From: Spirosoma aerolatum
Lineage (GTDB): Bacteria > Bacteroidota > Bacteroidia > Cytophagales > Spirosomataceae
DNA: 64,000 nucleotides
Reading direction: 5' to 3'
Assembly: GCF_002056795.1 (NCBI RefSeq)
Contig: NZ_CP020104.1
Span: forward strand, 2,119,001 to 2,183,000
A model generated the notes under the pieces. That model searched no databases. It saw only the letters and a list, made by a program, of their open reading frames with translations, and had not been told where the DNA came from. Positions within the stretch are counted from its first letter, which is position 1. Each line of letters begins with the position of its first letter. The position numbers and the translations under genes were made by a program. Shown here one piece after another: positions 56,801-64,000 of this stretch.

Positions 56801-58627
56801 GTTGGCAATTTCTGGAACATCATAGTTAAAAGACAAACTACTACTTGCTTGCCAATCTGAGCGGGTGACAACTACTGACTGGTTAATCCCCTGGCCTGCT
56901 GGTAGGATACCCTTTACCAAGGTATCGCTCCAGCTTTTGACAGTCATGGTACTTGACCCCATTGTTACACTACCCATCTGACTACCCATCCTTAATCCGG
57001 TAATAGTCACAACTGTTCCTCCGGCTGTCGGGCCATGGTTTGGCTTAAGTGCTGTTAATACAGGCGGAGGAGGAGCGATATAAGTAAAATTAAGCGGGTT
57101 GGACATTTGCCTATCCACACTTACGACGACGGGTTGTTGACCTATTTGACTTGGTGGAATCATAACCACCAGTTGCGTGTGCGACTGGTTAACAAGGGTA
57201 GCAGGTATGTTGCCAAAATTTACCTGAGCCGAAAGACCGAAGTTGGTACCCGTTAACGTAACCGATGTCCCGCCGGTCGTTAGACCACTAACAGAACTGA
57301 TCGTGCTTAGGCTAGGCGCATCATAACTAAACAGTAGAGTGTTACTGATCGCTTTGCCCGATGTCTCTACGGCAATAGGAATCGCTGTGCCTTGCCCCAC
57401 TGGTACTTTACAAACGACTAGGGTATCCGACCACTTTAGTATCGAAGCCGCTTGGCTACCAAAGTTGATCCTCCCGGATGATGTTCCAAAATTTGTCCCC
57501 GTTAATGTTAATGATTCACCTCCTGAAGTAGATCCATGATCCATTGATAAGGTCTTTAGGAGAGGAGCAGGAGCGACATAGGTAAACAACATACTATTGG
57601 ACGATTGGCTGGCAACTGTAACCTGTATTAGGGCAGATCCAGGATCACCTAAGGGCGTTATAACAACCAGTTTAGTATGGTCATGGCTAATGACTTTTGC
57701 GTTCCGCCCACCAATAGTTACCGTAAAATCATTGCTATAGGTATCTAGTAAAGCTGGGCTACTGAAGTTACTCCCTGTTAAAACTAATTCTGTCCCTCCA
57801 GACGTGGAGCCACTACTGGAACTAGTATTTGTGATGACCGGTGCATCGTAAAGAAAGGGAAGTGCAGGGGAGGTATTCTCTCCAAGCCTGGAAATTATAA
57901 TAGAAGCATACCCCTGCCCGGGCGGTAAATTGCACTGGAGAATGCTATCATTAAAACTTATAACTTTCGCTTCATAATATATTAATGCATTTTTTTGAAA
58001 AAAAACCTTGAAAGTGCTTGTGCTAATGGGAGTATTGGGTGGGGAATAAGTTGTCGTAAAATTTCCTCCTACTAACGACATTGATGTGCCTCCAGTAGTA
58101 GGACGGCTTTCGGTTATAATTCGGCTCAGGTAGGGATGATAGGGGCCACTTACGTATAATTTAAATTTCTGACTAGTTGCGCTACTACAGCTATTAGAGA
58201 TAACAACCCAATAACTATATATATCAGAGGGTAGATTATCTAGCGTTAGGGTAGCAGTTGTAGCCGATGCTACTCCGGTCAAACCTATCCCATACCACTG
58301 ATAGGTAAAAGGACCTGTTCCATCAACCTTAACAGAAACAGTAACTCGGTCCCCTTCTTCCACAGAAGAGAAACTGGCTGGTTGTTCAGTTATCGTTATA
58401 GGCTGGCAGTCCTGAATATCCGCTTTATGTTGCAACTCATCCGTTGACGTTTTTGGCTGTAGCCGATCTGGCGGCCTGCTGGTCAATGCTGCAATACGAT
58501 CTATAGGTTTAACATCCTGACCATAACTAACGGTATTGGTAAGGACTATCAGCCATAGCCAATAAAATAAGTAAACGAACTTTGGCCATGAAAAGGGAAA
58601 AGAGGCAGGATAAAGATGATGCTTCAT
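53828..58627 (-). CDS. Giant secreted protein: Ig-like, 12 IPT/TIG repeats, two CBM3-type modules, T9SS sorting domain
   Basis: I start at the ATG at 58625-58627 (MKHHLYPASFPF), since it gives a signal peptide ending TNTVSYGQ; the frame runs 28 codons further. About 1599 residues. Order: Ig-like domain, 12 IPT/TIG domains of about 85 residues (each with PTxGGTSLTLTGxNFG), two carbohydrate-binding modules of CBM3 type (SYTDLTVRYWFTAENYAGIN, SYGDLTMRYWFTKDGTAKLN), and a C-terminal Type A T9SS domain (GLYILRVSNATESRSVKLVK). No catalytic domain. Probably a cell-surface protein that binds cellulose or a similar glycan (inference). It lies 95 bases after the flavoprotein oxidase gene on the same strand. 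Confidence 0.92.
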   Translation of the reverse strand: MKHHLYPASFPFSWPKFVYLFYWLWLIVLTNTVSYGQDVKPIDRIAALTSRPPDRLQPKTSTDELQHKADIQDCQPITITEQPASFSSVEEGDRVTVSVKVDGTGPFTYQWYGIGLTGVASATTATLTLDNLPSDIYSYWVVISNSCSSATSQKFKLYVSGPYHPYLSRIITESRPTTGGTSMSLVGGNFTTTYSPPNTPISTSTFKVFFQKNALIYYEAKVISFNDSILQCNLPPGQGYASIIISRLGENTSPALPFLYDAPVITNTSSSSGSTSGGTELVLTGSNFSSPALLDTYSNDFTVTIGGRNAKVISHDHTKLVVITPLGDPGSALIQVTVASQSSNSMLFTYVAPAPLLKTLSMDHGSTSGGESLTLTGTNFGTSSGRINFGSQAASILKWSDTLVVCKVPVGQGTAIPIAVETSGKAISNTLLFSYDAPSLSTISSVSGLTTGGTSVTLTGTNFGLSAQVNFGNIPATLVNQSHTQLVVMIPPSQIGQQPVVVSVDRQMSNPLNFTYIAPPPPVLTALKPNHGPTAGGTVVTITGLRMGSQMGSVTMGSSTMTVKSWSDTLVKGILPAGQGINQSVVVTRSDWQASSSLSFNYDVPEIANISPAHGPTSGGTSLTLTGSNFGMSGIVTIDGVEAPVVSGQYSHSSVVVSLPTGQGTNLSVSILVGGQTSSKSVTFSYDAPMLNRLSPASGLATGGTSVTLTGTSFGQDAQVSFGNSSATVISRSHTQLVVINPPGQSGAQLVVVTVGGQTSNLLNFTYTAPPSPMLTDLKPNHGPTAGGGILTVSGVRFGSQAGSLKMGAIAIPITSWSDTLIQAILPAGQGSQSVSIIRQDGQASSNSLSFTYDVPILSSMSPNYGPTSGTTSLTLLGNNFGNGGTITIGGQEASLKANSWTHTSIECFLPVGQGTDQPVRILRSDGQQSNSLAFNYNAPTLTSLSSTTGIVTGGTSVTLNGTSFGTSAQVSFGVSSATIVSQSHTQLVAISPPGQLGLQPVRVTVVGQTSNPLNFSFTAPSPPVLTTLTPNHGPTSGGTSLTLVGSQFGSLPGQVSLNGTALSITSWLDTQVQCILIAGQGTGQSLVLTRADGLVSNPLSFSYDAPMVTQLSPASGLSTGGTSVTLTGANFGQSAQVSFGASSATVVSQSHTQLVVISPPGQVGPQAVVVSVGAQTASPRSFTYLASSIAVKVQSLDGDNGQPNNNSINPTLRLVNTGTGAISYTDLTVRYWFTAENYAGINTWIDYAQIGSNRVKMKYVRLDKPYQGADGYIEYSFDPSTGSLPSGANSGPIQSRLANQNWALFNELDDYSFQATSAYFDNVHITVYRSIAGGVPQLVWGTEPVPATPITRLVVQSENKNSTATGNQISTYLKINNVGNTSVSYGDLTMRYWFTKDGTAKLNYWIDYAELGAANVTGEFINVSPVRSGSDTYLEFGFKSSLGALNQQASTGSVQFRVAKSDWSSFNEANDYSYRPNGRAADNPLITLYYKGQLVYGTEPSSGARLAAEKETNGFQIRVLTNPTHTDQAEIEVIGVQGQRVYLTMTDWQGRLIDEQHQEAATPVERYTLNFQKGTAGLYILRVSNATESRSVKLVKVN

Positions 58628-58722
58628 ACAGGTTAGGACTATTCCTAAATTTGATGTTTTGTTGGTAGAATCAAGAGAAAGGATTGGCTGCAAAGAGCTG
58701 ATCGACAGCAAGTATCGGTTAG

Positions 58723-60219
58723 TTAGAGACCTGAGGTTGGTATGCAGTACCTGCCCGGTGCAATAACTCCATTGGGGTCGGTGGCTACTTTAATATTCTG
58801 TATGGTTGCCCAGAAATCATCGTCTGGCCGATTGGTAAAGTGATCCATCATCCCAATGTTGTTCCGATACGGATACACGCCGATCTGCTCTAGAGCCAGG
58901 TGAACCTCTTTATTCCATCGGTGTGCCTTCGCTACGGCTTTGGCATCGTTTCGGTCAAAGTATACCCGGTAAAATCCTTCAAAGGTATAGTTGTCTACCG
59001 TGCCGAAATTGTAAAAGGTATGTACGCCCAGCCGGGAAGAAACAGCCTGAACTGTATCCATTACCTTGCGTATGCTCTCCCCATCGAACGGTACGGCGGG
59101 TAGAACTACCGAGAAGCCGGGCATGGTTATGTTCTGATCAATAGCATACGAATTGTTCAGCGAAATCCCCGCCATTTGTGCCATGGTATCCAGACTGTAA
59201 TTCGACGGAATGCCGTTATACAGATTGACCAGAATCGAGAAGAAGGGATGTTTATGGATGCGTTCGTGGTCATCGGTAGCAATAAAATCAACATGATGAC
59301 AGATGGGTTCCAGACGTTTACGAGCCTCAATAAGTTGTTGTTGCGTAATATCCGAATTAGCCCCTTCAATAGACGACAGAATAAACCAGTCACCCGTGTA
59401 GGCATACTGGCCAGGGGTAGTCGTTCGGGGATCATTCTTATTGGTTACCAGCGCCCAGCCTCGTGTGATATGATCTTCGCCCAGCTTGTATAGCGTATCG
59501 ACCAGCGAGCTCAACCGGGCTTCGTTCGTCTCGGCATGAAGAATAATACCGTTTCGTCGGGGCAGTAACTTGAGAATAACTTTCGTAACAATACCGATAT
59601 TGGACTGCGTAAATAAGCCGTTCAGGTCTGGCCCGAGTCCTTTGGCATAACTGAGACTAATAGGAGGATGGCTTTGCTGCTCACTGGCATAGTGCCATAA
59701 ACCTGTCCGTATCACTTTCCCATTTCCCAGCACGGCTTCAACACCCAGCAGTAGACTATTCCGGTGATTAAAGGCAGTGGTACCCCGTTCTAACAGATTG
59801 CCTACAACACTGGTCGATACAGCGGAGCCGGTAACGGGCAGTTTAAAAGGGGTATCCAGGAGAAACTCAGCTAACTGCCCTTGGGTAACGCCTGCTTCCA
59901 GTATGACATAGCCGAAGCGTTCATTGAGTTCGATAATCTGGTTCAGTCGGGACAGATCAACCAGTAGGCTATGGTCGGCCATTGGTACTTTGGATCCCTG
60001 CCCCCAGTTCATACCCGAGCTGTAAGGATACAAGGCTATTTCAGCATGGTTAGCAATTTGTACGAGTTTAGTTACCTGATTGGAATCAAGAGGTTGAACC
60101 CTTCCAAGCAGTTCCTTCGACTGGTATTCCGTAATATTCTGTTTATAACTTGCTGATTCGTCTGGCGAAAAAAAAGGAATGTCCCTAAATAGGGTATGTA
60201 TATTGACAGTGGCTTCCAT
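58723..60219 (-). CDS. FAD-dependent oxidase of vanillyl-alcohol oxidase / PCMH type
   Basis: 498 residues, no signal peptide. PCMH FAD-binding domain at about 40-220: VQPLDSNQVTKLVQIANHAE, YPYSSGMNWGQGSKVP, GYVILEAGVTQGQLAEFLLD and VVGNLLERGTTAF. The cap domain follows, and the C-terminus VATDPNGVIAPGRYCIP is the typical VAO end. Such enzymes oxidise phenolic or other alcohols and amines, often with covalent FAD. It lies 70 bases after the cyclodipeptide synthase gene, so its likely substrate is a cyclodipeptide or a product of it (inference). Known cyclodipeptide oxidases are of another (nitroreductase-like) type. Confidence 0.9.
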   Translation of the reverse strand: MEATVNIHTLFRDIPFFSPDESASYKQNITEYQSKELLGRVQPLDSNQVTKLVQIANHAEIALYPYSSGMNWGQGSKVPMADHSLLVDLSRLNQIIELNERFGYVILEAGVTQGQLAEFLLDTPFKLPVTGSAVSTSVVGNLLERGTTAFNHRNSLLLGVEAVLGNGKVIRTGLWHYASEQQSHPPISLSYAKGLGPDLNGLFTQSNIGIVTKVILKLLPRRNGIILHAETNEARLSSLVDTLYKLGEDHITRGWALVTNKNDPRTTTPGQYAYTGDWFILSSIEGANSDITQQQLIEARKRLEPICHHVDFIATDDHERIHKHPFFSILVNLYNGIPSNYSLDTMAQMAGISLNNSYAIDQNITMPGFSVVLPAVPFDGESIRKVMDTVQAVSSRLGVHTFYNFGTVDNYTFEGFYRVYFDRNDAKAVAKAHRWNKEVHLALEQIGVYPYRNNIGMMDHFTNRPDDDFWATIQNIKVATDPNGVIAPGRYCIPTSGL

Positions 60220-60289
60220 GCTCGTTCAGGATTGGGGAGATAGTCGATTGTGCACTGAGTCAGTAAACAGTAGGCGTTCAATTGCCAAC

Positions 60290-61153
60290 TCAACAGGCAG
60301 AAATAAGCATTGGCTCGGTCGCTTCGCTAGTCGACCTGTTAGATTCCTCATTGAGGTCAATCTCAAAGATCAGATAGCCGATACCAGGTAGGGGCTCCTG
60401 ATACTCACCGTCGCAAAACCGTTGGCCCAGCGCAGAATCTTGATGGTAAGGGATTACCAGATCGCGGCCCAATGCTGTCCGGCAAACCATTAGGTAGGCA
60501 AATTCTTTAAACAGATACTCAATACACTCACGTACAGCAGCCCGAGTAATGGATGCTTCAGGTACTCTTTTTGCAAGTACGGAGTATCCCTTATTCAGTA
60601 CCGCTTGCTGAAAATGTGGATTACGATCAAAGATTTGGCAAGCATGGGTATACGCTTCCCAATAGCCAGATAGAGTACTTATATCTTGTTCCCAATCAAG
60701 GATGCGAATAGTTGCCGATGGATTAACCTTTCTTGCTCGTTCGATAGCCCGTAGGCATCGATTTTTAATCTTCTGACCAGCCGTCCTAGCCTTTGCCTTG
60801 CTTCTCGCTTCATCATAGCCCAGCGCCCTGTAGGTATGGGCAGTTACCGAATCAGGAATGACAATCGTCACTTCCCCAAAGAGTTGAGCCATACCACAGA
60901 TCGCTATTTCAATCCGTTTTCGGGTAAAGAACGTATTACCAAGACTGATCCCTAACAGCACTAACGGTTGTTGAGGTAACAGGTCAAGGCCTATCTGTAA
61001 AGCCCGGGTATGACTTACGGGTAGGATACGGAGTCTTCCTTCAATGCCTTCAGGACCATCATGCGTATAGGTTAAAAGCTCCTGATTTAGGAAGGTAAGA
61101 CCTGGGTTGCTGAAAGCATCAGTTGCAGGCGATGAACGATGAATAGAATGCAT
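60290..61153 (-). CDS. tRNA-dependent cyclodipeptide synthase, NYH-type
   Basis: 287 residues. Seen: LLGISLGNTFFTRKRIEIAI, with Ser70 (matching AlbC Ser37, which receives the aminoacyl group) and Asn73 (AlbC Asn40); YDEARSKAKARTAGQKIKNR in the Rossmann helix; Tyr213 and Glu217 (ECIEYLFKEFAYLM), matching AlbC Tyr178 and Glu182; and Tyr236-His237 (VIPYHQD), matching Tyr202-His203. These define the NYH subfamily. The enzyme uses two aminoacyl-tRNAs to make a diketopiperazine; which amino acids cannot be read from here. It is followed by a VAO-type oxidase and preceded by a hybrid sensor. A first gene of a biosynthetic operon is likely. Confidence 0.93.
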   Translation of the reverse strand: MHSIHRSSPATDAFSNPGLTFLNQELLTYTHDGPEGIEGRLRILPVSHTRALQIGLDLLPQQPLVLLGISLGNTFFTRKRIEIAICGMAQLFGEVTIVIPDSVTAHTYRALGYDEARSKAKARTAGQKIKNRCLRAIERARKVNPSATIRILDWEQDISTLSGYWEAYTHACQIFDRNPHFQQAVLNKGYSVLAKRVPEASITRAAVRECIEYLFKEFAYLMVCRTALGRDLVIPYHQDSALGQRFCDGEYQEPLPGIGYLIFEIDLNEESNRSTSEATEPMLISAC

Positions 61154-61249
61154 GGCATACGAGATTATGTCGGATGGGTCTGCCAGCTTCAGATCACGAG
61201 GTCTTCTAGCGAACAGACGTCACAAAGCACGGCATCCTCTCGCTCATCC

Positions 61250-61280
61250 GTGTGCCAAAATGCATCACGAGTGTGCCAAA
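61250..61280 (-). promoter_or_regulatory. Direct repeat with 21-bp spacing upstream of cyclodipeptide synthase
   Basis: On the minus strand TTTGGCACAC occurs twice, at 61280-61271 and 61259-61250, exactly 21 bp apart (two helical turns). AraC-type regulators commonly bind such direct repeats. It lies 97-127 bases upstream of the synthase start and just after the gene for a hybrid sensor with an AraC output domain. Probably its target site (inference). Confidence 0.65.
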
Positions 61281-61318
61281 TGAAGAAGTTTGTAATCCGT
61301 AAAGCAGGTCTTATCGAT

Positions 61319-64000
61319 TTAAAGGTAATCAGAAGGGCTTTTGCCATATCGCTTTTGGTAGAGCTGAGCAAAATGGCTAACCTGCCGCAGGCCTACCTGG
61401 TAAGCGAGTTGTTTAACCGATACGACCGATTGGGTTTCCAGTAGTCGACGCGCTTCCCGAAAACGAGCCTCCATCAGGTATTGGGCGGGCGTTAATCCGG
61501 TCAGTCGTTTGATGGTCCGGTAGAAGGTACGCCGACTCATACTGATTTCATCGGCCAGCTCATCGGCGGTGAGATCAAAGCTCCCCAGTCGATCCTGTAT
61601 CAACTGTTCTAGTTGCTCCAGCCAGCGAACATCGGCCAGGGGTAAAGTGGGCGAATCGTCTGACGGCACGACTTGATGTGTATCGGCCTGCTTTTGCCGC
61701 TCTCGCTGATTACGGAGTAGGTTCGATACGCGGGCCGTTAATTCGAGTTCATCAAAAGGTTTTAGCAAATAATCATCGACTCCAAGCCGAAGTGCCCGTA
61801 ATTTATCGGCCATATCGGTTCGGGCGGTGAGCATCACAACGGGAATAGATCGATAAACTGGGTGCGCCTTTACCGTTTCCAGTAATTGAAAGCCATCCAT
61901 GACAGGCATCATGATGTCAGCGATCAGTAACGAGGGCAGTTCGCCCAGTTCCGCCAGGACAGTTAACGCTTCTTGTCCATTTGCTGCTGTACGGATGGTA
62001 TAGGTGGAGGCTAACATAGCCGTCAGGTAAGCTTTCAAGTCGACATTATCTTCAACAACCAGCACGGTCTCAGCTGATTCGAAAGATCCCGAAGTTTCTA
62101 TAGGCAGGGGAAGATTGGACGAAGCTATTACTGCACTTGAAACATCGATAGTAGGTTCCTCGGTTGGAGGCTCTGTAAAAGCAATCTCCAGCGGTAACTC
62201 CATTAAAAACGAACTACCGCTACCCCAGTTACTTGTCACGGTAAGCTTTCCGCTCATAAGCTGCACCAGTTCTTGGCAGAGAGCTAACCCAATACCCGTC
62301 CCTCCTTCCAGTGGAGCATACGGTAGACGCGTTTGAAAATAGCGCTCAAAAATATGTGGTAAATCATTGGGATGAATACCGCGACCGGTATCCTCTACCC
62401 AACACTGCAATCGGTCAGCCTCGGTACGAACCCGTACAGTTATCCTACCGCCTGCTGAGGTAAACTTACAAGCATTTGACAGCAGGTTTTGTAGGATCTG
62501 CTTTACCTTACCTGCATCCAGCAAGACTACCAGGTTTGGCGCGGCTCCAAGGGTTATCGTTAAAGTAATGCCCGTCTGTTGTGCCTGCACCTGAAAAGGC
62601 AGTATTGTTTCATCCAGCAGCCCTTTTAAAAAGACGGGCTGTGGTTTTAAAACCAGTTGGTCGGCTTCAAGTTTGGTTAGATCCAGTAAATCGCGAACCA
62701 ACCGGAGGAGCTGGCGGGCGTTGGCATCGGCCAGACGTAGAAGCTGTTCATCTTGGGTAGTTAATTGTTGGCGACGAAGCAAAGTGCTTAGGGGGCCTAG
62801 CATCAGGGTTAAGGGCGTGCGAAGTTCGTGGGATACATTGGCAAAGAAACGGGCTTTATCTTTGGCCACTTGTTCTAATTTTTCAGTCTGCTGCTGCCGT
62901 TGACTTAACTCCCTGCGTTCATCCTGTCGTTTCACCCGAAAACGTATTAACGCCACACTGCACGACCCTAGTAGTAATGCATAGAACAAATACGCCCACC
63001 AGCTTGCCCAGACAGGTGGTTGAATGATCAGGGCTAATTGCCTAACCTGCCTGTTCCATTGACCGGCTGCATTAGCAGCTTTGACGTCAAAGCTATAGTG
63101 ACCTGCTGGCAATTTCGTATAGTTGGCGGAAGGTTGTTCACTAGTAGTCCAGTCTTCGTCGTAACCTTGTAACTTATAGCGATAGGTTACCCGGTCCGGT
63201 TGATGATAACGTAAAGCGGCAAAATCTACCGTCAGATAGTTTTGATCATGTCTAAGCACTAGCTGGGTCAATATACTGAGCGGCTGAGGAATGTTAGCCT
63301 GACTGCCGTACTGGGTAACCGGTTGGTTGTTAATCCGTAGGCTAGTTAACACTACCTGCGGTCTGGCTGTATCCGGTTTAATTTGCGTCGGATCAAAATC
63401 AACCCATCCTTTCACCCCACCAAACGCTAACCGTCCATCGGGTAATCGAAGCTGGTGGAACCGATTAAATTCCTCCCCTGGCAATCCATCCGACAGACCA
63501 ATAGATAGTGTTGTCTGCGAACGTGGATGAAAGCGACAAAGGCCACGGTTTGTACTGAGCCATAAATACCCCTGCCGGTCGGGTAAGATGGAATAGACCG
63601 TATTGTCAGGCAGTCCCTGTCTGGTGGTAAAACGCCGGTAGCGTCCTGTACGTTTATTGAAGCCAATAAGGCCCTGAAAACTACCTATCCAGAGCCAATC
63701 GGAATGCACTTCATCCTGCTGCACATCCAGCAATTGCTCGTCTGGTTGAAGGCTGTTAGCAATCGAAAATCGGAATCTACGAGGCCTCTTGCTCCCGGTA
63801 GTAAATCGCAACAGACCATGGCTAATTGTCGATACCCATAACGACTGGCCATCAGCTACCAGATCATTGGCATCCAGTGTTATTTCGCCGAATGGCGCTT
63901 CCCATTGATGCGTTTTTTGATTATAGCGATAGGATGTTGCGGTCTTCGACACGATCCAGACCTGCCCACCGGGATCGATCGAGAGGCCACGTAAAAACTC
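61319..64000 (-). CDS. Hybrid two-component sensor/regulator (HTCS), 5' end outside window
   Basis: The frame is open through the right edge; the first visible part (SIDPGGQVWIV) is already a beta-propeller blade, so the start lies outside (a GTG at 63952 is only an internal codon). Domains visible: end of a two-component-propeller region, Y_Y_Y domain, one membrane helix (AYLFYALLLGSCSVALIRF), HisKA with FANVSHELRTPL, HATPase, receiver (LIADIMMPVMDGFQLLE) and an AraC-type DNA-binding domain at the end (FDLTADELADEISMSRRTFY to YGKSPSDYL). Family members sense oligosaccharides or other ligands in the periplasm and regulate neighbouring genes; the cyclodipeptide operon is next on the same strand. 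Confidence 0.95.
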   Translation of the reverse strand, partial: EFLRGLSIDPGGQVWIVSKTATSYRYNQKTHQWEAPFGEITLDANDLVADGQSLWVSTISHGLLRFTTGSKRPRRFRFSIANSLQPDEQLLDVQQDEVHSDWLWIGSFQGLIGFNKRTGRYRRFTTRQGLPDNTVYSILPDRQGYLWLSTNRGLCRFHPRSQTTLSIGLSDGLPGEEFNRFHQLRLPDGRLAFGGVKGWVDFDPTQIKPDTARPQVVLTSLRINNQPVTQYGSQANIPQPLSILTQLVLRHDQNYLTVDFAALRYHQPDRVTYRYKLQGYDEDWTTSEQPSANYTKLPAGHYSFDVKAANAAGQWNRQVRQLALIIQPPVWASWWAYLFYALLLGSCSVALIRFRVKRQDERRELSQRQQQTEKLEQVAKDKARFFANVSHELRTPLTLMLGPLSTLLRRQQLTTQDEQLLRLADANARQLLRLVRDLLDLTKLEADQLVLKPQPVFLKGLLDETILPFQVQAQQTGITLTITLGAAPNLVVLLDAGKVKQILQNLLSNACKFTSAGGRITVRVRTEADRLQCWVEDTGRGIHPNDLPHIFERYFQTRLPYAPLEGGTGIGLALCQELVQLMSGKLTVTSNWGSGSSFLMELPLEIAFTEPPTEEPTIDVSSAVIASSNLPLPIETSGSFESAETVLVVEDNVDLKAYLTAMLASTYTIRTAANGQEALTVLAELGELPSLLIADIMMPVMDGFQLLETVKAHPVYRSIPVVMLTARTDMADKLRALRLGVDDYLLKPFDELELTARVSNLLRNQRERQKQADTHQVVPSDDSPTLPLADVRWLEQLEQLIQDRLGSFDLTADELADEISMSRRTFYRTIKRLTGLTPAQYLMEARFREARRLLETQSVVSVKQLAYQVGLRQVSHFAQLYQKRYGKSPSDYL

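Noticed and set aside
1..64000. tRNA, rRNA, riboswitch or CRISPR array
   Set aside because: No cloverleaf, rRNA segment or regular short spaced repeats were recognised by eye; a covariance-model scan would be needed to exclude small RNAs.

Overview
The window looks like a chromosome segment of a Bacteroidota bacterium of the Cytophagales type, probably Spirosoma or a close relative. The reasons are a SusD/RagB protein beside tandem GH92 enzymes, a T9SS C-terminal sorting domain, 7TMR-DISM and hybrid one-piece two-component sensors, long Ig-like and IPT/TIG surface proteins, weak Shine-Dalgarno signals and moderate GC. No rRNA, tRNA or CRISPR array was recognised. Both edges cut a gene: a SusD protein at the left and a hybrid sensor at the right.

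Layout. 1-14.6 kb is carbohydrate use: SusD end, two tandem GH92 alpha-mannosidase-type enzymes, an LldP-type permease, a secreted TIM-barrel protein, small envelope proteins and a secreted disaccharide epimerase-like enzyme. Two related long hairpin repeats flank the GH92 pair. 15.1-21.1 kb is a secreted oxidative set: FG-GAP protein, SGNH hydrolase and a 1165-residue PVC-type dehydrogenase/HEAT/cytochrome c protein. A MTHFR-like gene converges on it.

22.5-39.6 kb is the most unusual part. A run of four + genes encodes an unknown secreted protein, a membrane-anchored protein whose C-terminal half matches the whole animal Hedgehog signalling domain, a subtilase without signal peptide, and a small protein. 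Nearby are a NarL-type response regulator, an amidase, and a minus-strand run of 7TMR-DISM kinase, membrane metallophosphoesterase and a giant membrane-GMC oxidoreductase fusion. A trypsin-nuclease fusion closes the region. One 28-bp dyad motif, GGAGTAG-N9-TACACCTTT plus flank, occurs once upstream of the Hedgehog-like run, once upstream of the regulator and once upstream of the kinase. This suggests one regulated system.

39.6-50 kb is accessory DNA: a LytTR relic, a flavin-type stress protein, an AT-rich pair of unknown genes, an IS630 element whose end supplies a neighbour's stop codon, a 5'-truncated nuclease, an AT-rich membrane pair, umuDC and small orphans. 50-64 kb holds two giant secreted proteins (Ig-like; TIG/CBM3/T9SS) and a cyclodipeptide synthase gene followed by a VAO-type flavoprotein oxidase. 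These lie downstream of a hybrid sensor with an AraC output domain, with a 21-bp-spaced direct repeat in the promoter gap.
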